Below, in pieces: positions 1 to 8,009 of a stretch of DNA of 64,000 nt (position 1 is the stretch's first letter; the number at the start of each line of letters is the position of its first letter). The position numbers were made by a program, and so were the translations under genes. The notes under the pieces are model-generated. The model was not told the origin of the DNA. It ran no database searches and saw only the letters and a list, made by a program, of their open reading frames with translations. The DNA is from Nitrosospira sp. (GTDB taxonomy: Bacteria; Pseudomonadota; Gammaproteobacteria; Burkholderiales; Nitrosomonadaceae). Location: positions 248,001 to 312,000 of the forward strand of contig JACDGV010000002.1 in the NCBI GenBank assembly GCA_013821425.1, written 5' to 3'.

Positions 1-141
1 CTGGCAAAGATGAAGAAAAGCTATGCTGCCAACAAAAAATCGATGAGCAAGAAACAGGCACAATACGACAAGGAAACGAAGCACGGTCTCGTTGAAAAAA
101 AACAAACGGCGTGGGAAGAAAAAATTAGCGAAGGTTTTTAA
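1..141 (+). CDS. C-terminal tail of a basic protein (5' end outside window)
   Basis: The frame is open from the first base to a TAA at 139-141 and gives 46 residues without a start, so the gene would begin upstream. The tail is hydrophilic and very rich in Lys, with scattered Gln and Glu, and ends KISEGF. No membrane segment or known motif is visible. The family is not recognised. The call rests on openness and composition only, so a chance open frame is possible. Confidence 0.5.
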   Translation: MAKMKKSYAANKKSMSKKQAQYDKETKHGLVEKKQTAWEEKISEGF

Positions 142-208
142 ACTGAACTTTCAAAGGTTTCATATCGGCAGCACTAGCCGGGCCAATATGGCCCGGTCCG
201 ATCGATTT

Positions 209-721
209 TCAGCAGCAAACTCCCGCTTCCATCCTCTGTCCCTCGCGCCGTTTTTCTTTCACCGGTCCGCAGCATGCAGTTTCTTTTCGGCTCTCGGTTC
301 CGGCTGGGGCGCCGCTGGTCGCGCTAACCGTCATTGTGCCGTGGTTGCTGCCAAAAACGGGAATATTGTCCAGCGTGTGGAATGTTTCCCACGCGATGCC
401 CTGGGGATCTGTTGCCCAGTACTTGTCGGACCTGGCATAACAGCAGGTCGCGCCCTCCTCAACCGTGTACCCGGCTTGCAACGCCTCAAGCCGTGCATGC
501 ATCTCTGCCAGCTCATCGGAAGACTCCACCTGTACGCCCAGATGATTCAGGCCAGGCTTCTGCCCGCGTTGCGAAACAGCAAAGTTCATGCGCGGATCAT
601 CCAGCATCCATTTCGCGTAATCTGGCTTGGTGATGGATGGTTCTGCGCCGAAAAGCGTGGAGTAAAACTGGATACTATCGGCTAAATTTCCTACGGCGAC
701 ATGTACGTGCATACGTTTCAT
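209..721 (-). CDS. arsI: ArsI-like C-As lyase (VOC/glyoxalase fold dioxygenase)
   Basis: A 170-residue cytoplasmic protein of the vicinal-oxygen-chelate fold. ArsI enzymes use Fe(II) and O2 to cleave the carbon-arsenic bond of trivalent methyl- and aryl-arsenicals. Visible features are an N-terminal HVHVAV strand, NHLGVQ with His60, a vicinal cysteine pair Cys93-Cys94 (ATCCYARSDK) that in ArsI binds the arsenical, and WETF with Glu112 as a likely metal ligand. A further C-terminal Cys pair (TACCGP, and GVCC at the end) is extra. The start overlaps the arsR stop by 4 bp (ATGA), so the two are translationally coupled. The closest alternative is the CadI cadmium-induced family, which is the same fold. 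Confidence 0.85.
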   Translation of the reverse strand: MKRMHVHVAVGNLADSIQFYSTLFGAEPSITKPDYAKWMLDDPRMNFAVSQRGQKPGLNHLGVQVESSDELAEMHARLEALQAGYTVEEGATCCYARSDKYWATDPQGIAWETFHTLDNIPVFGSNHGTMTVSATSGAPAGTESRKETACCGPVKEKRREGQRMEAGVCC

Positions 722-1053
722 GATGTCCTCTCTTCAGTTGTGCAACGCTCAGGATCAGTGGCGCAAGAGTCGCCACTGCAGCAGTTTTCAGTCAAAAAGG
801 AAAGCAATTCGTTCATGGTGGCGAAATTGGCGGTATAAAAGATGAACCGGCCTTCGGGACGCGCACTTACCAATCCCGCATGGCTCAGTTCCTTCAGATG
901 GAAGGAAAGAGATGAAGGAGAGATTCCAGTGCGTTCTCCGATTTTCCCGGCGGAGAGACCGGAGCGCCCTGCCTCAACCAGGGCTCGATAAACCGCAAGC
1001 CGGGATTCCTGGGCAAGAGCGGACAGGGCCACTATAACATGTTTTGCTTTCAT
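718..1053 (-). CDS. arsR: ArsR-family arsenical repressor
   Basis: A 111-residue winged-helix repressor of the ArsR/SmtB family that would release its operator when trivalent arsenic binds. The helix-turn-helix spans roughly residues 32-62 (SAGKIGERTGISPSSLSFHL). The usual ELCVC arsenic site in helix alpha3 is absent. Instead Cys91-Cys92, Cys97 and Cys104 sit in a C-terminal extension, as in the Acidithiobacillus-type ArsR. It is the first gene of a two-gene operon with arsI. Partner and C-terminal thiol site together suggest response to organic arsenicals as well as arsenite; that specificity is inferred. Confidence 0.88.
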   Translation of the reverse strand: MKAKHVIVALSALAQESRLAVYRALVEAGRSGLSAGKIGERTGISPSSLSFHLKELSHAGLVSARPEGRFIFYTANFATMNELLSFLTENCCSGDSCATDPERCTTEERTS

Positions 1054-1059
1054 GTTTCA

Positions 1060-1089
1060 ATCTTACATGGAATATTAAAATAATGTCAA
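1060..1089 (-). promoter_or_regulatory. Promoter of arsR-arsI
   Basis: On the minus strand a perfect TTGACA (1084-1089) lies 18 bp from TAAGAT (1060-1065). The -10 box is only about 6 bp from the arsR ATG, so the transcript would have a very short leader or none. The AT-rich spacer is a likely ArsR operator, but no clear dyad was resolved. Confidence 0.5.
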
Positions 1090-1385
1090 GCTATTTCTAT
1101 GACAGAGCGAGTACCGCAATAGCGTGGAAAAACTGTTTTTTTTGCCACGCATCATTTAGTGAAAGTTGGGTGGGTGCCGCATTTGCTCTGGCGGAGGTTT
1201 AACGGTTTCGCTATGTACGACGTCGTACAGAAAAGGAAATCATAGAGTGGCAAACTCGTGCCGATCCGATTTACATCCTTGATGTTAATTGAGGCATCAC
1301 AAGCCAGAGCATCAATGACCGGACGGACTGATACTTGAATAATATGGCCGGTCTGTTGTCCGGGCGAAGCCAGCGTCAGGTTTGT
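1090..1385. other. Intergenic, no gene seen
   Basis: Spacer between the divergent arsR operon and the first PLD gene. It contains a poly-T/poly-A patch near 1135-1142. A minus-strand open frame crosses it and runs into the PLD gene, but lacks any recognisable family or ribosome site. Confidence 0.5.
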
Positions 1386-1394
1386 GAAATAGCG

Positions 1395-1432
1395 TATGAA
1401 TATGGAACAGCTCTGTGAACATGGAACAGCTT
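1395..1432 (+). repeat. 19-bp imperfect tandem repeat over the PLD start
   Basis: Two adjacent units, TATGAATATGGAACAGCTC and TGTGAACATGGAACAGCTT, cover the translation start. Because 19 is not a multiple of three, the first unit's ATG (1396) is out of frame with the enzyme and opens a 24-codon frame ending at 1470. The second unit supplies the in-frame GTG/ATG. The same arrangement is present in the downstream gene copy (3734-3771). Confidence 0.8.
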
Positions 1433-3622
1433 TATGCCGCCAAAGTGGATGCCGCGAAAGCTTCGGATGAGAAGCTTGGACACGCAGCATCCATCCTCAA
1501 GCCCGGCAGCAACTGCTGGCGCATCGAGCAAGCCGAGCGTGTCGCCTTTCTTGTCAATGGCGCTGCCTATTTTCGCGCCTTCCGGGAGACGGTAAAACAG
1601 GCACAGCGCTCAGTGCTGATCATGGCGTGGGATATCGATAGCCGGCTCGAGCTCATCCGGGAGCACGAACCCGACGGGTTCCCCATAAAATTAAGCGATT
1701 TCCTCGCCAACGTCTTGGACCGCAATGATCAACTCGATATCCACGTGCTGAATTGGGATTTTCCCATGATCTTTGCGGCGGACCGGGAGTGGATGCCGCT
1801 CTACAAGGACGAGTGGATATCCCACCCGAGGCTGCACTTTCATCTGGACGACCATTATCCCCCGGGAGGGTGCCATCACCAGAAAATTGTCGTGGTGGAT
1901 GACCAGGTGGCGTTTGTGGGCGGCCTGGACCTGACGTTCGGGCGTTGGGATACTCCGGAACACCTGCCACAGGACCCGCGCCGGTGCGATCTCCGAGGCG
2001 AGGCTGTACCACAGCCCTATCACGATATCCAGATAATGGTCTGCGGACCCATCGCAGCCGCCCTGGGTGATCTTGCCCGCGAGCGCTGGCATCGCGCCAC
2101 TGGGCAGGAACTGGCCTCGCCTCACATTCCATCCGGAAAGAGCTACTGGCCAGAGTATCTTGCGCCGGATGTGAAAAACGTTCAGGTCGGGATAGCCCGC
2201 ACCTTTCCCCGGCACGAGACCCAGGCAGAGGTGCGTGAAGTGGAACAACTCCTGGTGGATGCGATTGCCGCTGCCCGGACTTCGATCTACATTGAAGCCC
2301 AGTATTTTACTGCGGGCAAAGTCGCTGCCGCCCTTGTGAAGCGATTGGAGGAGACCGATGGGCCGGAAATCGTTGCGGTACTCCCGGAACACACCGTCGG
2401 CTGGCTATCTCAAAATACCATGGACGTTCTGCGCGAACGCGTTTTCAAGCGGCTTCAGGCGGCCGACCAGCACAGCCGGTTGCGCCTGTATCGTCCCTGT
2501 GTGCCGGGCCTTGATGGAGAATGCGTCAATGTGCACTCAAAGCTCATCATCATCGACGATGAACTGGTCCGCATCGGCTCCGCGAACCTCAATAACCGCT
2601 CAATGGGTCTGGATACCGAATGCGATCTTGTGATCGAGGCAAGCGGGAAACCGCACATTCGCGCCGCCATTAGCGCCTTCCGCAGCCGCCTGCTTGGCGA
2701 GCATCTGGGCAGCGAAGCCGGTGAGATTGAAGCCTGTCTTCAACGCGAAGGCTCCCTGATCGGTACGATAGAACATTTCTGCGGCTCTGGCCGGAGCTTG
2801 CGACCACTGGTGCTGCGTGTCACGCCCGATATGGATGCGCTGGTGCCCGATACACAGATCGTCGATCCAGACCAGCCCATCGATTCCGACCAGTTGATCA
2901 CCGAATTTATGCCGGAAGAGCAGCGCGAGCCCGCACGCAACCATATCCTGCTGATCGTATCGATACTCGCCGCCATTCTGGTACTGGCCGCCGCCTGGCA
3001 ATGGTCGCCCCTTAGGGAATGGGTTAGCATGGAGTCGATGCTGAGCCTGGCGGCCCAGGCCCAGCAAGCACGGGGTACGCCATTACTGGTATTCGGTGTT
3101 TTCCTTATCGCCGGCCTGGTTGCATTTCCGCTCACCGTGCTCATCGTCGTTTGCGTACTGGTATTCGGTCCCTGGCTTGGGTTCCTCTATTCGGCGCTGG
3201 GCGCGTTGTCGAGTGCGACAATGTCCTACGCGCTCGGCCATTTTCTGGGTCATGATACTGTTCGCCGGTTTGCCGGCAAAAAACTCGCAAAACTCAACAG
3301 GCGCTTGGCGCGGCGAGGGTTAATCACTATCATCATCGTTCGAATTATCCCCATTGCGCCTTTTTCAGTCATCAACATGATTGCCGGGGCCTCCCGCATC
3401 CGCTTCCGTGATTTTGCCCTCGGTACCGCCATAGGCATGCTGCCGGGGATCATGGCGATATCATTGTTTACGGATACCCTTGCTGCAACCATGCAAAAAC
3501 CGGATCTGCCGGCCTTCGCCCTGTTAGCCGTGATCGTGGCAGCCGTTATTGTCGCCGGCTGGGCAGTCTGGCGGTGGGAAAAAAAACACCTAAACTCTCG
3601 CTTGAGAGCCGAGACGGATTAA
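1415..3622 (+). CDS. Phospholipase D/cardiolipin synthase-like protein with C-terminal VTT membrane domain (copy 1)
   Basis: 735 residues. Two PLD catalytic motifs are intact: HQKIVVVDD with His155, Lys157, Asp162, and HSKLIIIDD with His374, Lys376, Asp381 followed by GSANLNNRS. This predicts phosphatidyl transfer or phosphodiester hydrolysis as in cardiolipin synthases. A transmembrane helix follows at about 511-530. A VTT/DedA-like (TVP38/TMEM64) domain fills 550-715, with FGPWLG and a conserved PG (MLPG). The start is GTG 1415 or ATG 1421 inside a 19-bp tandem repeat. The next gene is a near-identical copy and the third an EEP phosphatase, recalling the E. coli clsB-ybhP neighbourhood. The protein probably acts on membrane lipids at the inner membrane. 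Confidence 0.9.
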   Translation: MNMEQLYAAKVDAAKASDEKLGHAASILKPGSNCWRIEQAERVAFLVNGAAYFRAFRETVKQAQRSVLIMAWDIDSRLELIREHEPDGFPIKLSDFLANVLDRNDQLDIHVLNWDFPMIFAADREWMPLYKDEWISHPRLHFHLDDHYPPGGCHHQKIVVVDDQVAFVGGLDLTFGRWDTPEHLPQDPRRCDLRGEAVPQPYHDIQIMVCGPIAAALGDLARERWHRATGQELASPHIPSGKSYWPEYLAPDVKNVQVGIARTFPRHETQAEVREVEQLLVDAIAAARTSIYIEAQYFTAGKVAAALVKRLEETDGPEIVAVLPEHTVGWLSQNTMDVLRERVFKRLQAADQHSRLRLYRPCVPGLDGECVNVHSKLIIIDDELVRIGSANLNNRSMGLDTECDLVIEASGKPHIRAAISAFRSRLLGEHLGSEAGEIEACLQREGSLIGTIEHFCGSGRSLRPLVLRVTPDMDALVPDTQIVDPDQPIDSDQLITEFMPEEQREPARNHILLIVSILAAILVLAAAWQWSPLREWVSMESMLSLAAQAQQARGTPLLVFGVFLIAGLVAFPLTVLIVVCVLVFGPWLGFLYSALGALSSATMSYALGHFLGHDTVRRFAGKKLAKLNRRLARRGLITIIIVRIIPIAPFSVINMIAGASRIRFRDFALGTAIGMLPGIMAISLFTDTLAATMQKPDLPAFALLAVIVAAVIVAGWAVWRWEKKHLNSRLRAETD

Positions 3623-3724
3623 ACCGCTCAGCTGTCTAACACTTGTTACGTGCAATAGCCATGCAGGCAATGGCTATCAAGCCGGTTGGCTCCACCAGGT
3701 AACCCAAAGGTCAACTACTGTCTC
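3623..3724 (+). other. Spacer between the two PLD copies
   Basis: About 100 bp of unique sequence separates the copy 1 stop from the beginning of the duplicated tract at about 3725. It shows a short dyad-like stretch (GCAATAGCCATGCAGGCAAT and repeats of ATGGCTAT) but no convincing terminator, so read-through into copy 2 is likely. Confidence 0.4.
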
Positions 3725-3753
3725 GGAAATAGCGATGAATATGGAACAGCTCT

Positions 3754-5955
3754 GTGAACATGGAACAGCTTTATGCCGCCAAAGTGGATGCCGCGAAAGC
3801 TTCGGATGAGAAGCTTGGACACGCAGCATCCATCCTCAAGCCCGGCAGCAACTGCTGGCGCATCGAGCAAGCCGAGCGTGTCGCCTTTCTTGTCAATGGC
3901 GCTGCCTATTTTCGCGCCTTCCGGGAGACGGTAAAACAGGCACAGCGCTCAGTGCTGATCATGGCGTGGGATATCGATAGCCGGCTCGAGCTCATCCGGG
4001 AGCACGAACCCGACGGGTTCCCCATAAAATTAAGCGATTTCCTCGCCAACGTCTTGGACCGCAATGATCAACTCGATATCCACGTGCTGAATTGGGATTT
4101 TCCCATGATCTTTGCGGCGGACCGGGAGTGGATGCCGCTCTACAAGGACGAGTGGATATCCCACCCGAGGCTGCACTTTCATCTGGACGACCATTATCCC
4201 CCGGGAGGGTGCCATCACCAGAAAATTGTCGTGGTGGATGACCAGGTGGCGTTTGTGGGCGGCCTGGACCTGACGTTCGGGCGTTGGGATACTCCGGAAC
4301 ACCTGCCACAGGACCCGCGCCGGTGCGATCTCCGAGGCGAGGCTGTACCACAGCCCTATCACGATATCCAGATAATGGTCTGCGGACCCATCGCAGCCGC
4401 CCTGGGTGATCTTGCCCGCGAGCGCTGGCATCGCGCCACTGGGCAGGAACTGGCCTCGCCTCACATTCCATCCGGAAAGAGCTACTGGCCAGAGTATCTT
4501 GCGCCGGATGTGAAAAACGTTCAGGTCGGGATAGCCCGCACCTTTCCCCGGCACGAGACCCAGGCAGAGGTGCGTGAAGTGGAACAACTCCTGGTGGATG
4601 CGATTGCCGCTGCCCGGACTTCGATCTACATTGAAGCCCAGTATTTTACTGCGGGCAAAGTCGCTGCCGCCCTTGTGAAGCGATTGGAGGAGACCGATGG
4701 GCCGGAAATCGTTGCGGTACTCCCGGAACACACCGTCGGCTGGCTATCTCAAAATACCATGGACGTTCTGCGCGAACGCGTTTTCAAGCGGCTTCAGGCG
4801 GCCGACCAGCACAGCCGGTTGCGCCTGTATCGTCCCTGTGTGCCGGGCCTTGATGGAGAATGCGTCAATGTGCACTCAAAGCTCATCATCATCGACGATG
4901 AACTGGTCCGCATCGGCTCCGCGAACCTCAATAACCGCTCAATGGGTCTGGATACCGAATGCGATCTTGTGATCGAGGCAAGCGGGAAACCGCACATTCG
5001 CGCCGCCATTAGCGCCTTCCGCAGCCGCCTGCTTGGCGAGCATCTGGGCAGCGAAGCCGGTGAGATTGAAGCCTGTCTTCAACGCGAAGGCTCCCTGATC
5101 GGTACGATAGAACATTTCTGCGGCTCTGGCCGGAGCTTGCGACCACTGGTGCTGCGTGTCACGCCCGATATGGATGCGCTGGTGCCCGATACACAGATCG
5201 TCGATCCAGACCAGCCCATCGATTCCGACCAGTTGATCACCGAATTTATGCCGGAAGAGCAGCGCGAGCCCGCACGCAACCATCTGCTGATCGTATCGAT
5301 ACTCGCCGCCATTCTGGTACTGGCCGCCGCCTGGCAATGGTCGCCCCTTAGGGAATGGGTAAGAGTTGAAACCCTGGTCAGTTTCGTGGCCGAATTACGG
5401 AAAAGCCCGGCCACCCCATTATTGGCGATCTGCCTTTTTGTTATCGGCGGCCTGGTTGCATTTCCGCTCACCGTACTCATCATTGCGTGCGTATTTGTAT
5501 TCGACGCATGGCTCGGCTTTCTCTACTCCCTGCTCGGCGCGTGCTTGAGTGCGATGACGACTTATGGACTCAGCCATATGTTGGGCCATGACATCATACG
5601 GCGATTTGCAGGTAATAAAATCAACGCGCTGAACAAGCGACTGGCCCAGCGGGGGATAATGACCATGGTGGTCGCGCGAATTTTCCCGTTTTCCCCATTT
5701 TTAATCATTAACCTGCTTGCTGGCGCCTCGCATATCCGCTTGCGGGATTTTGCTCTCGGTACCGCCATCGGTTTGGTCCCCCGAATTAGTGTAATTGCCC
5801 TGGTTACGGATTATCTCGTGACTCTTGACAAATCCGACCTGCCACCCGTTGCCGTATTCGCTGGAGTTGTCGTCATCATAATCGCAAGTGGCTTGGTAAT
5901 GTGGTGGTGGGAAAAGCGGCAGGGGAAATTGCGCCTGAGAGCGGAACACGATTGA
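3754..5955 (+). CDS. Phospholipase D/cardiolipin synthase-like protein with diverged VTT domain (copy 2)
   Basis: 733 residues. From its start to about residue 535 it matches copy 1 at DNA level except for one missing codon (NHILL becomes NHLL). Both PLD motifs (His155/Lys157/Asp162 and His374/Lys376/Asp381) are kept. After GGGAATGGGT (ending 5360) identity stops abruptly and the C-terminal VTT domain agrees with copy 1 only at roughly half of its positions. Conserved glycines differ: FGPWLG has become FDAWLG and LPG has become VPR. The catalytic half is therefore under gene conversion or recently duplicated, while the membrane half has diverged. It lies immediately before, and is probably co-transcribed with, the EEP phosphatase. 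Confidence 0.88.
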   Translation: MNMEQLYAAKVDAAKASDEKLGHAASILKPGSNCWRIEQAERVAFLVNGAAYFRAFRETVKQAQRSVLIMAWDIDSRLELIREHEPDGFPIKLSDFLANVLDRNDQLDIHVLNWDFPMIFAADREWMPLYKDEWISHPRLHFHLDDHYPPGGCHHQKIVVVDDQVAFVGGLDLTFGRWDTPEHLPQDPRRCDLRGEAVPQPYHDIQIMVCGPIAAALGDLARERWHRATGQELASPHIPSGKSYWPEYLAPDVKNVQVGIARTFPRHETQAEVREVEQLLVDAIAAARTSIYIEAQYFTAGKVAAALVKRLEETDGPEIVAVLPEHTVGWLSQNTMDVLRERVFKRLQAADQHSRLRLYRPCVPGLDGECVNVHSKLIIIDDELVRIGSANLNNRSMGLDTECDLVIEASGKPHIRAAISAFRSRLLGEHLGSEAGEIEACLQREGSLIGTIEHFCGSGRSLRPLVLRVTPDMDALVPDTQIVDPDQPIDSDQLITEFMPEEQREPARNHLLIVSILAAILVLAAAWQWSPLREWVRVETLVSFVAELRKSPATPLLAICLFVIGGLVAFPLTVLIIACVFVFDAWLGFLYSLLGACLSAMTTYGLSHMLGHDIIRRFAGNKINALNKRLAQRGIMTMVVARIFPFSPFLIINLLAGASHIRLRDFALGTAIGLVPRISVIALVTDYLVTLDKSDLPPVAVFAGVVVIIIASGLVMWWWEKRQGKLRLRAEHD

Positions 5956-5964
5956 GCAGTGCAC

Positions 5965-6654
5965 ATGCGTCTCACACTTGTTACCTATAATATCCATGCA
6001 GCTATTGGCACGGACGGCCGCTTTAACCCCGCGCGCGTAGTAGATGTCCTGCGGGAGCTGGACGCGGATGTCGTGGCACTGCAGGAAGTGGAGCACCATG
6101 ACGTCGATGGTAGAGACCTCCTGGATTATCTGGCGGAGCAAACCGGTTTGACAGCCGTTGCCGGCCCCACCCTGCTGCGCGAGACCCGTCAATATGGCAA
6201 CGCCATATTGACGAAGCTTCCTGTCCTCGCCGTAAACAGGGTTAACCTTACCCTGCCGGGGCACGAAGCGCGCGGCGCCATCGATGTCACACTCGCCGGG
6301 AAAGGGCGGCGCATGCAGGTAGTGGGAACGCATCTGGGGCTCGCCCCATGGGAACGCCGCGAACAGGTTCGCAAGTTGCTCAAGCTGTTCGAGATCGGGT
6401 CCGCGGACATTCATGTGCTGCTGGGTGACGTGAATGAATGGTTCCTCTGGGGACGGCCGCTGCGCTGGCTGCAGGCGCACTTCAGGCCCACCCCGCATTG
6501 CGCGACCTTCCCGTCGCGTCGGCCCTTCATTGCCCTTGATCGAATGTGGGTGCACCCGCGCCGGCGTCTCGAAAGGCTGGAGGTGCACGTCAGCAGCCTG
6601 GCTCGCCGCGCATCTGACCATCTGCCGTTAAAGGGTATAATCCGCGTGGATTAG
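5965..6654 (+). CDS. Endonuclease/exonuclease/phosphatase (EEP) family hydrolase
   Basis: About 229 residues, a metal-dependent phosphodiesterase fold. Motifs in order: TYNIH (Asn), LQEVE (metal-binding Glu), GTHLG (His), LLGDVNEW (Asp and Asn), and SDHLPL (catalytic Asp-His) near the end. It begins 9 bp after copy 2 of the PLD gene; a GTG 6 bp upstream (5959) is an alternative start. The E. coli YbhP protein beside ClsB is the same family, so action on a lipid or headgroup phosphate in the same pathway is a reasonable inference, not shown. Confidence 0.85.
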   Translation: MRLTLVTYNIHAAIGTDGRFNPARVVDVLRELDADVVALQEVEHHDVDGRDLLDYLAEQTGLTAVAGPTLLRETRQYGNAILTKLPVLAVNRVNLTLPGHEARGAIDVTLAGKGRRMQVVGTHLGLAPWERREQVRKLLKLFEIGSADIHVLLGDVNEWFLWGRPLRWLQAHFRPTPHCATFPSRRPFIALDRMWVHPRRRLERLEVHVSSLARRASDHLPLKGIIRVD

Positions 6655-6655
6655 G

Positions 6656-6679
6656 CTTAAGGAAGCCCTGAACAGTTCT
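6656..6679 (+). repeat. Solo terminal repeat of an IS5-type MITE
   Basis: CTTAA followed by GGAAGCCCTGAACA matches the first 14 bases of the terminal repeat of the element at 19857-20430, including the YTAR-type target, but then diverges. No opposite end is seen nearby, so it is an isolated relic just after the EEP stop codon. Confidence 0.4.
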
Positions 6680-6907
6680 CCGGGCCAGGGTTTCTTGTTC
6701 TTTCCATCAGATACGCGTTACGTGGACCACCGCACAGATGATGCGCATTTGCCCCTATATCATTCGCTTGTATTCGCTGGGTGAATGGCTGGTTTGCTTT
6801 GGTGCAGTCGTCTGTCGCGAACTCAGGGTATTGATGCAGAGATCCGCCGCCTAAGAATGCCAAGACTTTTGTGAACGCTGACGCGGTTTAATTTAGAGGA
6901 GGTTCAA

Positions 6908-7459
6908 ATGTTAGGAAGAATTGTAACACTCGCTGCCGTCGCCGCAGGCGGCGTCATGCTATCGAAGAAACTCAGGAAAAATGGCGAATCGGGGAAGAAG
7001 ACGTCGGTGATCGAAGATTCGGTTGAGGTGAATGTACCCGTAAGCACGGCATACAATCAGTGGACTCAGTTCGAAGAGTTTCCCAAATTCATGAAGGGGG
7101 TAAACGAGGTGCGGCAGCTTGACGATACACATTTGTACTGGCGTGCCGAGATTGGGGGAAAAGAGGAAGAATGGGACGCCGAAATTACCGAGCAGGTTCC
7201 CGACACGCGCATCGCATGGCGAAGCACGAGCGGGATCAAGAATGACGGAGTCGTCAGTTTTTTTGAGATTTCGGATTCCGTCACGCGCGTCGTGGTGAAA
7301 ATGGAGTATGGCCCGAAGGGCTTCATTGAAGAAATCGGGGACGCATTGGGAATAGTAAAGCTGCGAACGACCGGAGATCTCAAGCGTTTCAAGGAATTCC
7401 TCGAAAACCGGGGAGGAAAAGAAACAGGAGCGTGGCGCGGTTCCGTAGGCCAGCACTGA
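6908..7459 (+). CDS. SRPBCC (START/Bet v1-like) cyclase/dehydrase-type protein
   Basis: 183 residues. A hydrophobic N-terminus (about 3-18, LGRIVTLAAVAAGGVML) could anchor it in the membrane. The SRPBCC domain follows at 35-165, with the typical VPVSTAYNQWTQFEEFPKFM opening, a WDAEI strand and IAWRSTSG. Proteins of this type bind hydrophobic ligands in a deep pocket; the ligand is unknown here. GAGGAGG lies 8 bp before the ATG. It stands alone after a 250-bp spacer. Confidence 0.8.
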   Translation: MLGRIVTLAAVAAGGVMLSKKLRKNGESGKKTSVIEDSVEVNVPVSTAYNQWTQFEEFPKFMKGVNEVRQLDDTHLYWRAEIGGKEEEWDAEITEQVPDTRIAWRSTSGIKNDGVVSFFEISDSVTRVVVKMEYGPKGFIEEIGDALGIVKLRTTGDLKRFKEFLENRGGKETGAWRGSVGQH

Positions 7460-7822
7460 TTTTTCCGTACTCAACCGCCGGGGCGAGGTCACGAATGTGC
7501 GCGGCCGCTATATTCAGCGTATTAGACTCACGCGTATCACGCCAGGGTCGTCCGCGAACGCCAGCAGCATACGCCGTACCCGATCTTCTCAGGCAGTTGC
7601 AAAATCGGCTCCCTGGGAAGGGTCGGCGCCGTCCTGCAGGATCGCCATCAGACGCTGACTCTGCGCAGGGCTGCCAGGCACCGGGACAAATCCAGTGTCA
7701 CCGATACGCATGCCTCGGTGCCTAGACGTGTAAAGACAATAGGTTCTCCCTCGCGGCCGTTTGCGAAACTGCGCAATTCTTTCCGCCGTAAAAATCGGGG
7801 AAGTTCATGCGGTATCGTCTTC
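7460..7822. other. Gene-poor stretch, no clear gene
   Basis: Open frames here are short, overlap on both strands and lack ribosome sites or recognisable families. A minus-strand frame over 7648-7887 (containing FANGREGEPIVF) may be decayed coding sequence continuous with the remnant at 7860-8000. Confidence 0.4.
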
Positions 7823-8005
7823 CTAAGTTGAACAAGAATGCGTTGGGGTGGGATCAGACTGGTCCGTTGGGCGCATAATCGCGGCAATTTGGGTGCCAGT
7901 TATAACAGGGGAACCGGGGGGGAATACGCGCTCCTCAAAACGCACGTGGGAGCTGACGAGTTCACCGAACCGTGCGCATGCACTCTGCTGGCCCCCACGG
8001 TTCAA
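7823..8005 (-). pseudogene. Possible hemerythrin-domain remnant
   Basis: A minus-strand frame reads ARFGELVSSHVRFEERVFP, closely resembling the central helix of hemerythrin HHE domains (HVRFEER.LFP with metal-binding His and Glu). A stop lies 15 bp upstream (8018-8020), there is no ATG, and the sequence after FPP no longer looks like the family. Most of the gene is missing, replaced upstream by the FMN reductase gene. Recognised by eye from one helix, so confidence is modest. Confidence 0.35.
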
Positions 8006-8009
8006 TTGC

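Noticed and set aside
1152-1490. Minus-strand frame across the arsR-PLD spacer
   Set aside because: Overlaps the well-supported PLD start, has no ribosome site and no family resemblance.
1653-2392. Long minus-strand frames inside the PLD genes
   Set aside because: They repeat exactly in both gene copies because the plus-strand gene is duplicated; they are shadows of a high-GC coding frame.
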